Origin: an uncultured Christensenella sp.
GTDB lineage: Bacteria > Bacillota > Clostridia > Christensenellales > UBA3700
NCBI GenBank assembly: GCA_910584635.1
Contig: CAJUBA010000007.1
Location: forward strand, 10,891 to 74,890
Reading direction: 5' to 3'
DNA length: 64,000 bases
Positions 18,301-25,508 of the stretch are shown here, piece by piece. A model generated the notes under the pieces. The model saw only the letters and a list, made by a program, of their open reading frames with translations. It did no database searches and was not told the DNA's origin. The position numbers were made by a program, and so were the translations under genes. Position 1 is the first letter of the stretch. Each line of letters starts with the position of its first letter.

Positions 18301-20209
18301 GCGCGTCCGTTACGTCCAACGTACACGCGTCCAACTCTATTTCGTAATCTCCGCTGTCCGTCCTTACTTCCAACGTATACCGTACTCCCGCTCGCAAGTT
18401 AGTTAAATCCAATTCCACTTCATAACTCACTTCTGCGTTTGTTAAATCTATTTTATCCCCTATCTTTACCGTAGGCAATCTGTCCGCTTTGGCGTATACT
18501 TCCACCGATACCGTGTTATTGTCGTGCGGCATCATATTATGGTCAATTTCCAAATTAACTTTCAGTACGCTACCTTTCGCTCCGGTCAAACTGCTTCCAT
18601 TTGTATCGTCAGTTATGCCTATCCCTACTTTGGCTTTGCTTACTTCAAACTCCAGTTTATGCGTTCCCGCTTCCCACTCCGTGTTCGCGGTATCTTCCAA
18701 CGTTACCGTCAATTCATACTTTCCCACTCTCTTTGCGCTTATTGACTGGCTTATATCGTTGTACTCTACGTCTGCGTAATCGCTCGGTATCTCTATCTTT
18801 ATATCCGCCCTGTAATCTTCAAACGTCTCCAACTGAAAATGCACCGCGTCTCCGCCGTTGTACGGCAAGATACTCTCTCCGTCTATTATCTTGGGGAAAG
18901 GCACCTTTTTCTTTGTTATATTGTACGCTATCTTCTTTGTTGACGAATTGACATTGTCCGACCAGTAATACGAATCGCTATTCAACGTTATCTCTGCTTC
19001 ATAACTTCCTACAAACTTAGGCTTTGAAGCCATAACGCTTGACGTTGCGCTATCTATATACTTTACCGTTGCGATTGCAGATAAATCCGCGCTTGTAAAC
19101 CATTCTTCGTTTTCTATCCCCTGTTCAGAGCCATTATAAGTTTTGAAAATATTGTCTGGAACATTTACTGATTTTGCTGTATTTTTAGACGCTTCAGATA
19201 AGTTCAAATGTATAGCCGGGCGTACTCCAAAACTGAATGTTACATTATTAAGATCAAACGCTCCTGTATTTTCCAACCAATATGCGCGATGAAAATTGTC
19301 AGGACATCCTGAACGTAACCACGAATATCTTTTATTATCGTGAGATCTTTGCACGTCGCTTAACTTCCATATTGACGTCGCCGAAGCATAATCATTAAAA
19401 CCCGTTTCAGTAGCGCTTGGTATCCAAACATAATCGCTTCCCCATGCGTCGTATCTTACTCCATTAACCATATCACTAGGTTGATAATTTATGCTACCAT
19501 ACCATCCGCTTGTCAATGCGCCTAAAGCATCGTTTGGAGAATTGTAATTTGATGGACCACCTCTTCCTACCATCGTTTGATTTAACTGGTATTTGATATT
19601 CTTCGGCTGCACTAAAAAACACTCTGCAAAACCGCCTGTAGATACATCTGAAAACATTGTAAAATTTCCATCCGTAAGCAATGTTTCTCTCAATTTACTG
19701 CGGCTATACATATTGTTGCCTTTTACATTTGTAGCATCTGTAAAAAACTGAGACTCGACATTATCATCAGCAAGATACAATGTCATAACCACATCTTCTT
19801 GAGCGTCGTTGGTAAGCGTAAGCGACGCTGCCATCCATTCCAACCCGCCAAGTGTTACCACAAGACCATTATCATTGCCATGCCCACCTTCTAATCTAGC
19901 ATTTATTTCTGATGCCGGTATAACGTAACTATCAGTTTGCGTATCTCTCATAGACTTTACATAAGTCGACCAACTTTGATTGCCAAACAAAGTTTCTATC
20001 AAATCATCAAATACATAGCCGTCAAATTTTTTCAATTCGTCAATCCATAAATCGTCTCCGTTTCTAATTTGTACCGCCTGAGACGAATCTGTCAACCCTT
20101 GTGCCGACCTATTCGGCAAAAATGACCATACGCCTGCCACACAAAAGCATAAAATAATCAACACCGATAAGACAAAAATGCCTTTCAATTTCTTATTCCC
20201 TATATCCAT
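15320..20209 (-). CDS. giant membrane-anchored envelope protein with DUF6273-like and Ig/MBG-like domains, paralogue 1
   Basis: A 1629-aa protein of no recognised function. Residues 11-31 are a signal-anchor helix. Residues about 95-345 resemble the DUF6273 type seen in Clostridial surface proteins, ending in SFGVRPAIHLNL. Residues about 346-1125 are a run of beta-sandwich modules with MBG/Ig-like texture (YNGSEQG, VGSYEAEI, VGKYELTV). An acidic linker follows, then two membrane helices at about 1166-1188 and 1222-1242. The region after them is charged and coiled-coil-like, with EKVVEK/EVPVEK repeats at about 1425-1490. The 130-residue C-terminal domain (1500-1629) is nearly identical to that of the paralogue at 44316-49826. 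The expected topology is a large domain outside and the coiled-coil with the conserved tail inside, so it could link the envelope to a cytoplasmic partner. The start is ATG at 20209, preceded by a weak GGGG site and a strong hairpin. Confidence 0.85.
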   Translation of the reverse strand: MDIGNKKLKGIFVLSVLIILCFCVAGVWSFLPNRSAQGLTDSSQAVQIRNGDDLWIDELKKFDGYVFDDLIETLFGNQSWSTYVKSMRDTQTDSYVIPASEINARLEGGHGNDNGLVVTLGGLEWMAASLTLTNDAQEDVVMTLYLADDNVESQFFTDATNVKGNNMYSRSKLRETLLTDGNFTMFSDVSTGGFAECFLVQPKNIKYQLNQTMVGRGGPSNYNSPNDALGALTSGWYGSINYQPSDMVNGVRYDAWGSDYVWIPSATETGFNDYASATSIWKLSDVQRSHDNKRYSWLRSGCPDNFHRAYWLENTGAFDLNNVTFSFGVRPAIHLNLSEASKNTAKSVNVPDNIFKTYNGSEQGIENEEWFTSADLSAIATVKYIDSATSSVMASKPKFVGSYEAEITLNSDSYYWSDNVNSSTKKIAYNITKKKVPFPKIIDGESILPYNGGDAVHFQLETFEDYRADIKIEIPSDYADVEYNDISQSISAKRVGKYELTVTLEDTANTEWEAGTHKLEFEVSKAKVGIGITDDTNGSSLTGAKGSVLKVNLEIDHNMMPHDNNTVSVEVYAKADRLPTVKIGDKIDLTNAEVSYEVELDLTNLRAGVRYTLEVRTDSGDYEIELDACTLDVTDAPARTVLTWELYKNGSKVRGVYKDKLLSDTDKTTELDDAITYDAKAYSLKVKVPNGYTLDSSYGIGGYKVEYENATNSLVGTNADKYKTSISLKNNGDGTSEIYEIRWEIAKAKFDLSKVKWEYDGKLPYDRENGSTAVLDPKTMPEGLSAEYENNTGANVGDYGSAYITRFVLEEGYEENYVLPDEYDPTTYIDLEGEFEWTKTWNIVKARIQTGSWKNESVTDGNGKAFDVKVLRDPLAEGVVEYEYYETDSTGKIIDETPKSADEIEYSESDVKFYIAKPVLVDSRNYEFDDANATSKWFKVGRALTKVTVALESNELEYNTNPRHVKLNIGGDSVLPANAFEITYYEGYTRLNEAPKEVGVYRAEIRLKSDYADKYEIEGEYDYEFEIVKAKIAIDWNTQAKPNVLNLKYGQINGIEYEIVDSEDNAVDYKDLQAGNTYRIRAKIKDSEKNHFIFADGSMETDWQEFSVSANDKLTDPNDSKNPYYPQVDPDLPTDGNEPTNPNGEDGDGEDGNSFEKVLEVLKEWWQVIASGVSIVLIIIFTAKGIGYASKKKENKRVVESKYKTYYVTGGTGLFGLSMTNWTIIASVLMGLAVLSFVFMLIEKRGYKKSLRNLEDAKEEFERGESKRRDEEMKMMFMHMMGGNAGNMQGGQGQPQGFAYNGQSAVGMEEMRCMINDAVSAMLPNVQQYLPQQASNNDELVQELIEQNKRNEERIEKLMQKLSEQQPVERVIERETSGGQVVEKVIQVSANDEKIDKLMKANEDLMKNQETLLKKIDELSANKSTEKEVIEKIVEVPVEKVVEKIVEKEVPVEVEKIVEKEVVKEVKVEVPIEVEKVVEKIVEIPVEKPAPKAKATASRLTLDEAYAKLSAKQKKFFDTLKEYAMSKEKCKEKKSTYYILLGQSSVNPLVKLTIKKDCTVALFKMEDEYMKDIRRNAGSEGTKVKVKETELIVGDSQALATAKEMIDLREDQIERYNDFLKEQRSLRKK

Positions 20210-20266
20210 TTTAACCCCGTTTTTGTATACGGTCAGGAAAAGTGTACTTTTCCTGACCTGTTTCTC

Positions 20267-20295
20267 TTGAATTCGACATATAGATTTTGTATAAT
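20267..20295 (+). promoter_or_regulatory. sigma-A-like promoter inside the inverted-repeat interval, pointing away from the gene
   Basis: TTGAAT (20267-20272) and TATAAT (20290-20295) are separated by 17 bp on the plus strand. On the minus strand, facing the envelope gene, I find only weak -10-like TATACA sequences without a -35. The -35 begins 10 bp after the last base of the proximal inverted repeat, exactly as at locus 2. Confidence 0.6.
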
Positions 20296-20336
20296 ATATT
20301 TGTATAATTATGTCGTATTTTACATCATTTTCGACA
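20272..20336 (-). promoter_or_regulatory. Spo0A-box cluster upstream of envelope gene 1
   Basis: On the minus strand TGTCGAA occurs perfectly twice (20272-20278 and 20330-20336). A 6/7 match, TGTCGTA, lies on the plus strand at 20311-20317. All lie inside the 89-bp interval, and one abuts the -35 of the rightward promoter. Spo0A is encoded at 51.8 kb. No such cluster exists at locus 2. Confidence 0.5.
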
Positions 20337-20528
20337 TAAATTTATAGTCAGGAAAAGTACACTTTTTTTGGAATTTTTTGCTATTTGTCGATTTTTTTAT
20401 TATTTTTTTACTAAATTTCGAGATTTATAAGCAATAGTTAATTAGAGTTTGTTAAATTTTGTGAACAAAAGTTAAATAAATAGTCTATCGACGGAGATAA
20501 TAATACGGATAGCCTTCGGCATTAAATT

Positions 20529-20693
20529 AGATTCTTCGGCTACGCTCAGAATGACGGGTAAATATGAGTTACTCTGTACTATCAATATAACGAATAAAGA
20601 AACTTTACGTTCATTTCATAATGATGAAAGGATTAACAAATAATGTTTCCTCTCCCGTCATATTGAGCGTAGCGTAGCGAAGTCGAAATATCT
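20529..20693. repeat. dispersed CGAAGAATCT-type repeat, copy B
   Basis: Arms AGATTCTTCGGCTACGCTCA at the left and a reverse-complement-like GCGAAGTCGAAATATCT at the right bracket about 100 bp of AT-rich sequence. The left flank ATAGCCTTCGGCATT (from 20514) is shared with copy C. Copies A and B bracket the first envelope cassette. The rest of 20372-20758 is AT-rich spacer in which I see no gene. Confidence 0.7.
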
Positions 20694-20758
20694 AAAAGAA
20701 ATTTGCAATTTATAAATAATGCATTTTTATAATGAAAATAAAAAACGCCTTCTCATAA

Positions 20759-20923
20759 GTTCGGCGGTAAAGGGAAAAGTCAAAAAAGAAAGCGATAGAT
20801 TTTTTGTCTAGATAGTATAAGAAAAAGTCCCTCGTACTTTTGGTACGTTGGGACCTTTTTGTTATGCTATATTGGCGGAAAAGATATCGTTTTGCTTTTG
20901 ACCTTTTCCCTTTACCGCCGAAC
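20759..20923. repeat. 165-bp long inverted repeat abutting rplQ
   Basis: A 27-28-bp arm beginning GTTCGGCGGTAAAGGG (20759-20785) is repeated inverted at 20896-20923 with one extra base. Inner segments (GCGATA/TATCGT) continue the pairing towards a central hairpin at 20822-20860. The right arm ends three bases before the rplQ stop codon. As RNA it would fold into one long stem-loop, followed leftward by a U-rich stretch. It resembles a miniature inverted-repeat element but I see no clear target duplication. Confidence 0.75.
20822..20860. terminator. central hairpin of the long inverted repeat, likely terminator of the ribosomal cluster
   Basis: AAAAAGTCCC pairs with GGGACcTTTTT around a CGTAC/GTACG inner stem. 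It has As on one side and Ts on the other, so it can terminate in both directions. It lies about 70 bp beyond the rplQ stop. Confidence 0.7.
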
Positions 20924-20926
20924 GCC

Positions 20927-21436
20927 TTACTTAACCAATTCCAACTTAGCCATTTCAGCGCCGTCGCCGCGTCTTTGACCAAGTCTTATGATACGCGTAT
21001 AACCGCCTCTTTGACCGAGTTTGTTTGCTCTGTCTGCATAAAATACTGCATGCTCTCTGAAAATCTTTTCGATAAGCGGATGATTGATATCTTTCGTTCT
21101 TGCTTTGAATTCAGATTTCTTTTCGCCTTTCGCTTTAACTTCTTGAAGATCTCTCAAACTTGCCATAAGTTTTCTTCTTGCAGCGAGTTTCTTAGGTCCG
21201 TCGTTGACGAATTCCATCTCGACTTTATCACCTTTGTCGTTTTTAACGGTCTTTGTTACTTTAACTGTATCTTCATAAGTGTTGATTGCGAGAGTCAACA
21301 TGCTCTCAGCATAACTTCTTACCTCTTTTGCTCTGTCAACTGTGGTTTCGATTGAACCGTACCACAATAGTTCTGAGGCTTGATTTCTGATTATGGCCAT
21401 TCTTTCTTCGGCTGTTCTACCCAACTTTCTTGCCAT
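20927..21436 (-). CDS. rplQ: 50S ribosomal protein L17
   Basis: L17 sits near the polypeptide exit tunnel of the large subunit. Conserved blocks are the N-terminal RKLGRTAEERMAIIRNQASELL and the C-terminal RGGYTRIIRLGQRRGDGAEMAKLELV, given here as positions 3-25 and 142-168. The middle (residues about 60-125) carries a lysine-rich insert, making it 169 aa instead of the 115-130 of most bacteria. Inserts here are usual in Clostridia. It is the last gene of the alpha operon, 17 bp after rpoA. Confidence 0.96.
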   Translation of the reverse strand: MARKLGRTAEERMAIIRNQASELLWYGSIETTVDRAKEVRSYAESMLTLAINTYEDTVKVTKTVKNDKGDKVEMEFVNDGPKKLAARRKLMASLRDLQEVKAKGEKKSEFKARTKDINHPLIEKIFREHAVFYADRANKLGQRGGYTRIIRLGQRRGDGAEMAKLELVK

Positions 21437-21453
21437 TTTTCTCTACCTCCCAA

Positions 21454-22407
21454 TTATTCGTCCTTGTCTTTGAGTTTAAGACCAAGGTCGTCGATTTTCT
21501 TCATAACTTCCTCAAGGGACTTCTTACCGAGATTTCTCACCTTGAGCATGTCGTCTTCTGTCTTTTCGATAAGGTCTTTAACGGTGTTGATTCCCGCTCT
21601 TCTAAGACAGTTGTAAGATCTTACGGACAAATCCAAATCTTCGATTACCATTTCGTAAATCTTAGCCTGCGACTCGTTGTCTTGGCTGATAAGGATTTCT
21701 CTCTCTGCCATATTATCCACAAGTCTTACGAAAATACCGAGATGATCGTTCATGATCTTAGCGGACAAACTGATTACTTCGTTAGGCGTAGCCGTACCGT
21801 CGGTAGTAACGTCAATGGTGAGTTTATCGAAATTGATGTCCTGACCTTTTCTGGTGCTTTCTACCTGATAACTAGCCGCGATAACCGGAGTGAAGATAGA
21901 GTCTACGGGGATATATCCGATGCCTTGCTCTTCGTCTTTGTTTTCGCTTGCGTTGACATAACCTCTGCCCACGCCTATATAGATTTCCATCTCCAAACTT
22001 GCGCCCTCGTCAAGAGTACAGATTTCAAGATCCGGATTGAGAATCTCGATATCGTCGCTGTGGGAGATATCCGCCGCGGTAACTACGCCCGCAACGTATT
22101 TATTGATAGTACAAAGTTGCTTGAAGTTCTTATCCTCGGTATGAGCCTTTACTGCAAGACCTTTGATATTGAGAATAATATCGGTAACGTCTTCTTTGAT
22201 ACCGGGAATAGCGGTAAACTCGTGCTGTACGCCGTGAATTCTGATACCTACGGGAGCAGCGCCGGGCAATGCGCCCAAAAGTATTCTTCTAAGGCTGTTG
22301 CCGAGAGTTGTACCGAAACCTCTTTCGAGCGGTTCAATCGCGTATCTGGTCTTTCTTCCGACTTCAAGATCTTCTCTGTTTATATTTGGTTTTTGAATTT
22401 CTATCAT
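21454..22407 (-). CDS. rpoA: DNA-directed RNA polymerase subunit alpha
   Basis: RNA polymerase alpha dimerises to nucleate core enzyme assembly. The N-terminal domain shows EPLERGFGTTLGNSLRRILL (about residues 24-43), the dimerisation and beta-contact region. The C-terminal domain has DLDLSVRSYNCLRRAGINTV and LGKKSLEEV, the helices that touch UP-element DNA and activators. From the ATG at 22407 it is 317 aa, a normal length. That start is preferred over 22425 because GGAGG lies seven bases upstream and family members start with an MIEIxKP strand. Confidence 0.97.
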   Translation of the reverse strand: MIEIQKPNINREDLEVGRKTRYAIEPLERGFGTTLGNSLRRILLGALPGAAPVGIRIHGVQHEFTAIPGIKEDVTDIILNIKGLAVKAHTEDKNFKQLCTINKYVAGVVTAADISHSDDIEILNPDLEICTLDEGASLEMEIYIGVGRGYVNASENKDEEQGIGYIPVDSIFTPVIAASYQVESTRKGQDINFDKLTIDVTTDGTATPNEVISLSAKIMNDHLGIFVRLVDNMAEREILISQDNESQAKIYEMVIEDLDLSVRSYNCLRRAGINTVKDLIEKTEDDMLKVRNLGKKSLEEVMKKIDDLGLKLKDKDE

Positions 22408-22453
22408 TGTAAGCCTCCTTTTCAATGATTTGGCATAACGTCAAAGAGTATTA

Positions 22454-23077
22454 TTATTTAGAATACAACTCGACGATCATGTGCTCTTCGATCTTCTGCT
22501 CAACGTCAGATCTCTCCGGCAAATCTACGACCGTACCGGTCATAGTCGCGTTGTCAAACGTCAACCATTTCGGAAGATTGAGTGTCTTAGCCTCCTTGAT
22601 ACCGCTGAATACCTTTTTGTCGGCTTTATTTTCTTTTACGCCTATTACGTCGCCTTTCTTAACGAGGAAGGACGGAATATTTACGCAATTTCCGTTTACG
22701 GTAATCAAACCGTGATTTACGATTTGTCTTGCCATAGAACGGGAAGAAGCCAAACCAAGGCGGTAAACCGTATTGTCAAGTCTTCTTTCGAGAAGAATGA
22801 GCATGTTTTCACCGGTAATGCCTCTCATCTTTTCGGCTTTATCGTAATAGCCTCTGAATTGCTTTTCGCAAAGACCGTAAATTCTCTTGGTCTTTTGCTT
22901 TTCTCTCAACTGAGAAGCGTATTCGCTGTTCTTTTTACGAGCGGCGCCGTGCTGTCCCGGAGGAGTGCTGTTCTTAACGAAAGGACACTTTTCCGAATAA
23001 CACTTTTCGCCTTTCAAAAATAATTTTTCGCCCTCGCGTCTGCATTGACGACAATCGGGTCCTGTATATCTAGCCAT
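22454..23077 (-). CDS. rpsD: 30S ribosomal protein S4
   Basis: S4 is a primary 16S rRNA-binding protein and, in many bacteria, a translational repressor of its own operon. At 207 aa it is complete. The N-terminus has a zinc-binding pattern, C9xxC12 followed by C26 and C31, so this is the zinc-containing form. The S4 RNA-binding domain follows from about residue 95 (RRLDNTVYRLGLASS and VNHGLITVNG). It is encoded between rpsK and rpoA as usual. Confidence 0.97.
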   Translation of the reverse strand: MARYTGPDCRQCRREGEKLFLKGEKCYSEKCPFVKNSTPPGQHGAARKKNSEYASQLREKQKTKRIYGLCEKQFRGYYDKAEKMRGITGENMLILLERRLDNTVYRLGLASSRSMARQIVNHGLITVNGNCVNIPSFLVKKGDVIGVKENKADKKVFSGIKEAKTLNLPKWLTFDNATMTGTVVDLPERSDVEQKIEEHMIVELYSK

Positions 23078-23097
23078 ATTATTGCAAACCTCCTTGA

Positions 23098-23493
23098 TTA
23101 CAGTCTTCTGCGCTTAGGCGGACGACATCCGTTGTGCGGAATGGGGGAAACGTCTTTAATAAGCGTAACGTTCAAACCCACGTTTTGAAGGGCTCTGATA
23201 GCGGATTCTCTGCCGCTGCCCGGTCCTTTTACATAAACCTCTACGTTTCTTACGCCTGCGTCGTACGCAACCTTACCCGCGTCTTCGCTAACGATTTGAG
23301 CGGCAAACGGAGTAGACTTTTTGCTTCCTCTGAGTTGAAGTTTGCCTGCGCTCGACCAACTGATAGCGTTACCCTGAGTATCGGTAATTGTAACGATAGT
23401 GTTGTTGAAAGAGGCGTGAATATGCGCGCATCCGTTTTCTCCGCGACGCTTGTTCGCTACACGCTTTTTGGTAACTTTTTTAGCAACTGCCAT
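23098..23493 (-). CDS. rpsK: 30S ribosomal protein S11
   Basis: S11 lies on the platform of the small subunit near the E-site mRNA. At 131 aa it is complete, with the family block [18 protein letters not shown] and the C-terminal [17 protein letters not shown]. The lysine-rich N-terminus ([15 protein letters not shown]) is basic, as is typical. It follows rpsM by 13 bp. Confidence 0.97.
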   Translation of the reverse strand: MAVAKKVTKKRVANKRRGENGCAHIHASFNNTIVTITDTQGNAISWSSAGKLQLRGSKKSTPFAAQIVSEDAGKVAYDAGVRNVEVYVKGPGSGRESAIRALQNVGLNVTLIKDVSPIPHNGCRPPKRRRL

Positions 23494-23506
23494 TTTTCAC
23501 TCCTCC

Positions 23507-23878
23507 TTATTTCTTCTTACGGCTAACGGTCTTCTTCGGACCTTTTCTTGTACGAGCGTTCTGCTTCGTACTCTGACCGCGGACAGGCAATCCTTTACGG
23601 TGTCTTACACCGCGATAACAACCTATTTCCTGCAATCTTTTGATGTTCATCTTGATTTCGCGCTTCAAGTCGCCCTCAACCATAATATTGTTGCGGTCGA
23701 TGTATTCACGAATCTTGTTTACTTCCTCATCAGTCAAATCTCTGACTCTGGTGTCAGGATTTATACCTGTATCAGCGAGAATTTTGTTGGACGTAACTCT
23801 TCCGATACCGTAGATATAGGTAAGTCCTATCTCAACTCTTTTCTCATTTGGCAAATCAACGCCACTAATACGAGCCAT
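23507..23878 (-). CDS. rpsM: 30S ribosomal protein S13
   Basis: S13 is in the head of the small subunit and contacts P-site tRNA and the large subunit. The 123-aa sequence begins [20 protein letters not shown] and ends with the basic tail [17 protein letters not shown] that reaches the P-site. It is the first gene after a 261-bp non-coding interval containing a strong promoter, so it starts its own transcription unit (rpsM-rpsK-rpsD-rpoA-rplQ). Confidence 0.97.
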   Translation of the reverse strand: MARISGVDLPNEKRVEIGLTYIYGIGRVTSNKILADTGINPDTRVRDLTDEEVNKIREYIDRNNIMVEGDLKREIKMNIKRLQEIGCYRGVRHRKGLPVRGQSTKQNARTRKGPKKTVSRKKK

Positions 23879-24011
23879 TTGATACCTCCAATAATTTAAT
23901 AAAATGTTTATTATATTATTAAACGCTATGAGAAGTTAGATTGTCTGTTGTATTTGGAATGAAACAACCTATTAGCCGCTCCCCAACGATTAATGTCTGT
24001 TTTGCGTGGGT

Positions 24012-24041
24012 ATTATAACACGATTTAATAAATCTTTGCAA
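24012..24041 (-). promoter_or_regulatory. internal promoter for the alpha operon
   Basis: On the minus strand TTGCAA (24036-24041) and TATAAT (24012-24017) have an 18-bp spacer. The motif TCGTGTTATAA occurs twice nearby. A leader of about 125 nt precedes rpsM, long enough for S4 autoregulation, but I do not recognise a known leader structure. The interval 23879-24139 also holds an imperfect AAGGATTATGG hairpin near 24085-24113. Confidence 0.65.
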
Positions 24042-24139
24042 GCGTTATAACACGATTTTTTATGTTTTTTTACGCAATAAAGGAATTATGGTGTTTTTCC
24101 ATAATCCTTTTCTCGCTTTTATCTTCAAGAGTTTTACTC

Positions 24140-24256
24140 TTAGCCTTGTTTCTGCTTATGCTTTTTGTATTTGGAGCAGATAATCATAACAGCCCCGTTT
24201 CTCTTTATAACCTTGCACTTATCGCACATCGGCTTTACTGATGGTCTAACTTTCAT
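24140..24256 (-). CDS. rpmJ: 50S ribosomal protein L36
   Basis: A 38-aa protein, too short for a 60-residue cut-off but clearly present: [15 protein letters not shown], then [20 protein letters not shown]. It is the zinc-ribbon form with C11, C14, C27 and H33 as ligands. It follows infA by 14 bp and has GGAGGATATAAC before its ATG. The 261 bp after it hold the alpha-operon promoter. Confidence 0.96.
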   Translation of the reverse strand: MKVRPSVKPMCDKCKVIKRNGAVMIICSKYKKHKQKQG

Positions 24257-24270
24257 TGTTATATCCTCCG

Positions 24271-24492
24271 TTAGTTCTTATTACGCCATACGATTCTACC
24301 TTTTGTAAGATCGTAAGGACTTAATTCTACTTTTACCGCGTCGCCTTCGAGTATCTTGATATAGTTTTTTCTCAATTTACCCGACAGATACGCGACTATG
24401 ACGTGTCCGTTCGACAACTCTACTCTGAAATTCGTATTCGGCAATACTTCTATTACCTTTCCCTCAGCCTCGATTACGTCTTCCTTAGACAT
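24271..24492 (-). CDS. infA: translation initiation factor IF-1
   Basis: IF-1 blocks the ribosomal A site during initiation. The 73-aa OB-fold sequence ([20 protein letters not shown], then [17 protein letters not shown]) is full length. It lies in the conserved map-KOW-infA-rpmJ order, with AGGAGG upstream. Confidence 0.97.
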   Translation of the reverse strand: MSKEDVIEAEGKVIEVLPNTNFRVELSNGHVIVAYLSGKLRKNYIKILEGDAVKVELSPYDLTKGRIVWRNKN

Positions 24493-24505
24493 AAATACCT
24501 CCTGT

Positions 24506-24754
24506 TTATTCGGTCTGCGATTGTTTGAGTTTATTTGCTATACTCTTATCGTCGACTAACTCTCTCTCGGAAAAACCGGCTTGCGCCACAGTTTCAAGAT
24601 GTCTGACGTTTTTCTGCTTGGGCGAATCCAACTTTCTGGTTTTGCCGTCCGCTATCAAAACGTAATTTTCATTCAGAACCGAAACGACGATAAACGCCTT
24701 TTTCTTATCGTGTCCTTTCTTAGAGATTACAACGTCTCCGACTTTAACGCTCAT
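24506..24754 (-). CDS. KOW-domain RNA-binding protein (L14e/YbzG-like)
   Basis: An 82-aa protein with an N-terminal KOW motif ([20 protein letters not shown], residues 5-24), resembling the archaeal/eukaryal L14e fold. Genes of this type sit between map and infA in many Firmicutes and are thought to be ribosome-associated. The last 40 residues are polar and less conserved. Spacing to map is 7 bp and to infA 13 bp, so it is translated with the cluster. Confidence 0.85.
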   Translation of the reverse strand: MSVKVGDVVISKKGHDKKKAFIVVSVLNENYVLIADGKTRKLDSPKQKNVRHLETVAQAGFSERELVDDKSIANKLKQSQTE

Positions 24755-24761
24755 TCTTTCC

Positions 24762-25508
24762 TCATAACGAGAGTATTTCCACTCCCTCTTCGGTTATCAG
24801 CACTGTATTTTCGTAATGCGCCGACGGCATATTGTCCGCCGTAACTATCGTCCACCCGTCGTCCAACAAATAGACTTTGTGCATTCCCATATTTATCATG
24901 GGTTCTATCGCGATAGTCATATTGTTTTTAAGACGCATTCCGTGTCCCTGCTTTCCGTAGTTGGGAACTTGCGGGTCTTCGTGCATTTCTCTGCCTATAC
25001 CGTGTCCGACGAGATCTCTTACTACTCCGTAGCCGAAACTTTCCGCGTAACTTTGTATCGCATATCCCAAATCGCCGAGTCTTACTCCCGCTTTGAGAAT
25101 CTTCACGCCCTCGAAGAAAGACTGTTTAGTTACTTCAACGAGTTTGTGCGCTTCTTCGCTCACTTTCCCGATTTCGAAAGTCCTCGCTGCGTCGCCGTTG
25201 TATCCTTTATAGATACTTCCGCAATCCACGCTCACGATATCTCCTTCTTTTATTACGACTTTGTCCGACGGTATTCCGTGAACGACCTGCTCGTTTACCG
25301 AAGTACATATCGAAGCGGGAAATCCGCCGTATCCTAGAAACGACGGCTTTGCGTCGCATTTGACTATGTAATCGCGCGCTATCTTATCGAGTTGCGCGGT
25401 AGTCATTCCTTCTTTGATACTGTCTTGAAGCAAATCGAGCGTATCTTTGACAATCTGATTCGCCTTTCTCATCAAATCGATTTCAGCAGGCGTCTTAATC
25501 GTTATCAT
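24762..25508 (-). CDS. map: type I methionine aminopeptidase
   Basis: This enzyme removes the initiator methionine from nascent proteins. The 248-aa chain has the dinuclear metal site of the family: the histidine in YGGFPASICTSVNEQVVHGIP (here residues 60-80), Asp in VSVDCGSIYKGYNGDAART, His in GHGIGREMHEDP and Glu in TIAEPM-type (here TIAIEPMINMG) and TVLITEEG. It overlaps adk by four bases, consistent with translational coupling. Confidence 0.97.
   Translation of the reverse strand: MITIKTPAEIDLMRKANQIVKDTLDLLQDSIKEGMTTAQLDKIARDYIVKCDAKPSFLGYGGFPASICTSVNEQVVHGIPSDKVVIKEGDIVSVDCGSIYKGYNGDAARTFEIGKVSEEAHKLVEVTKQSFFEGVKILKAGVRLGDLGYAIQSYAESFGYGVVRDLVGHGIGREMHEDPQVPNYGKQGHGMRLKNNMTIAIEPMINMGMHKVYLLDDGWTIVTADNMPSAHYENTVLITEEGVEILSL

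Larger units (their letters stand above)
20231..20371. repeat. pair of 26-bp dyad sites in inverted orientation, locus 1 (candidate invertible promoter)
   Basis: The proximal dyad (20232-20257) is a near-perfect palindrome with arms GTCAGGAAAAG and CTTTTCCTGAC around TGTA. The distal site (20347-20372) starts GTCAGGAAAAGTACACTTTT, the exact reverse complement of 20238-20257. The 20-bp inverted repeats bound an 89-bp interval. Central dinucleotides are GT and AC, so the two sites have opposite polarity, as serine-invertase sites require for inversion. The same arrangement occurs at 49848-49988. Alternatives are a looped repressor operator pair, or an mRNA hairpin, since the proximal dyad sits in the leader about 20 nt before the start codon. 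Confidence 0.75.

Noticed and set aside
24085..24113. Terminator between rpmJ and rpsM
   Set aside because: The imperfect AAGGATTATGG hairpin lacks a T-run in the direction of transcription, so it was not listed as a terminator.
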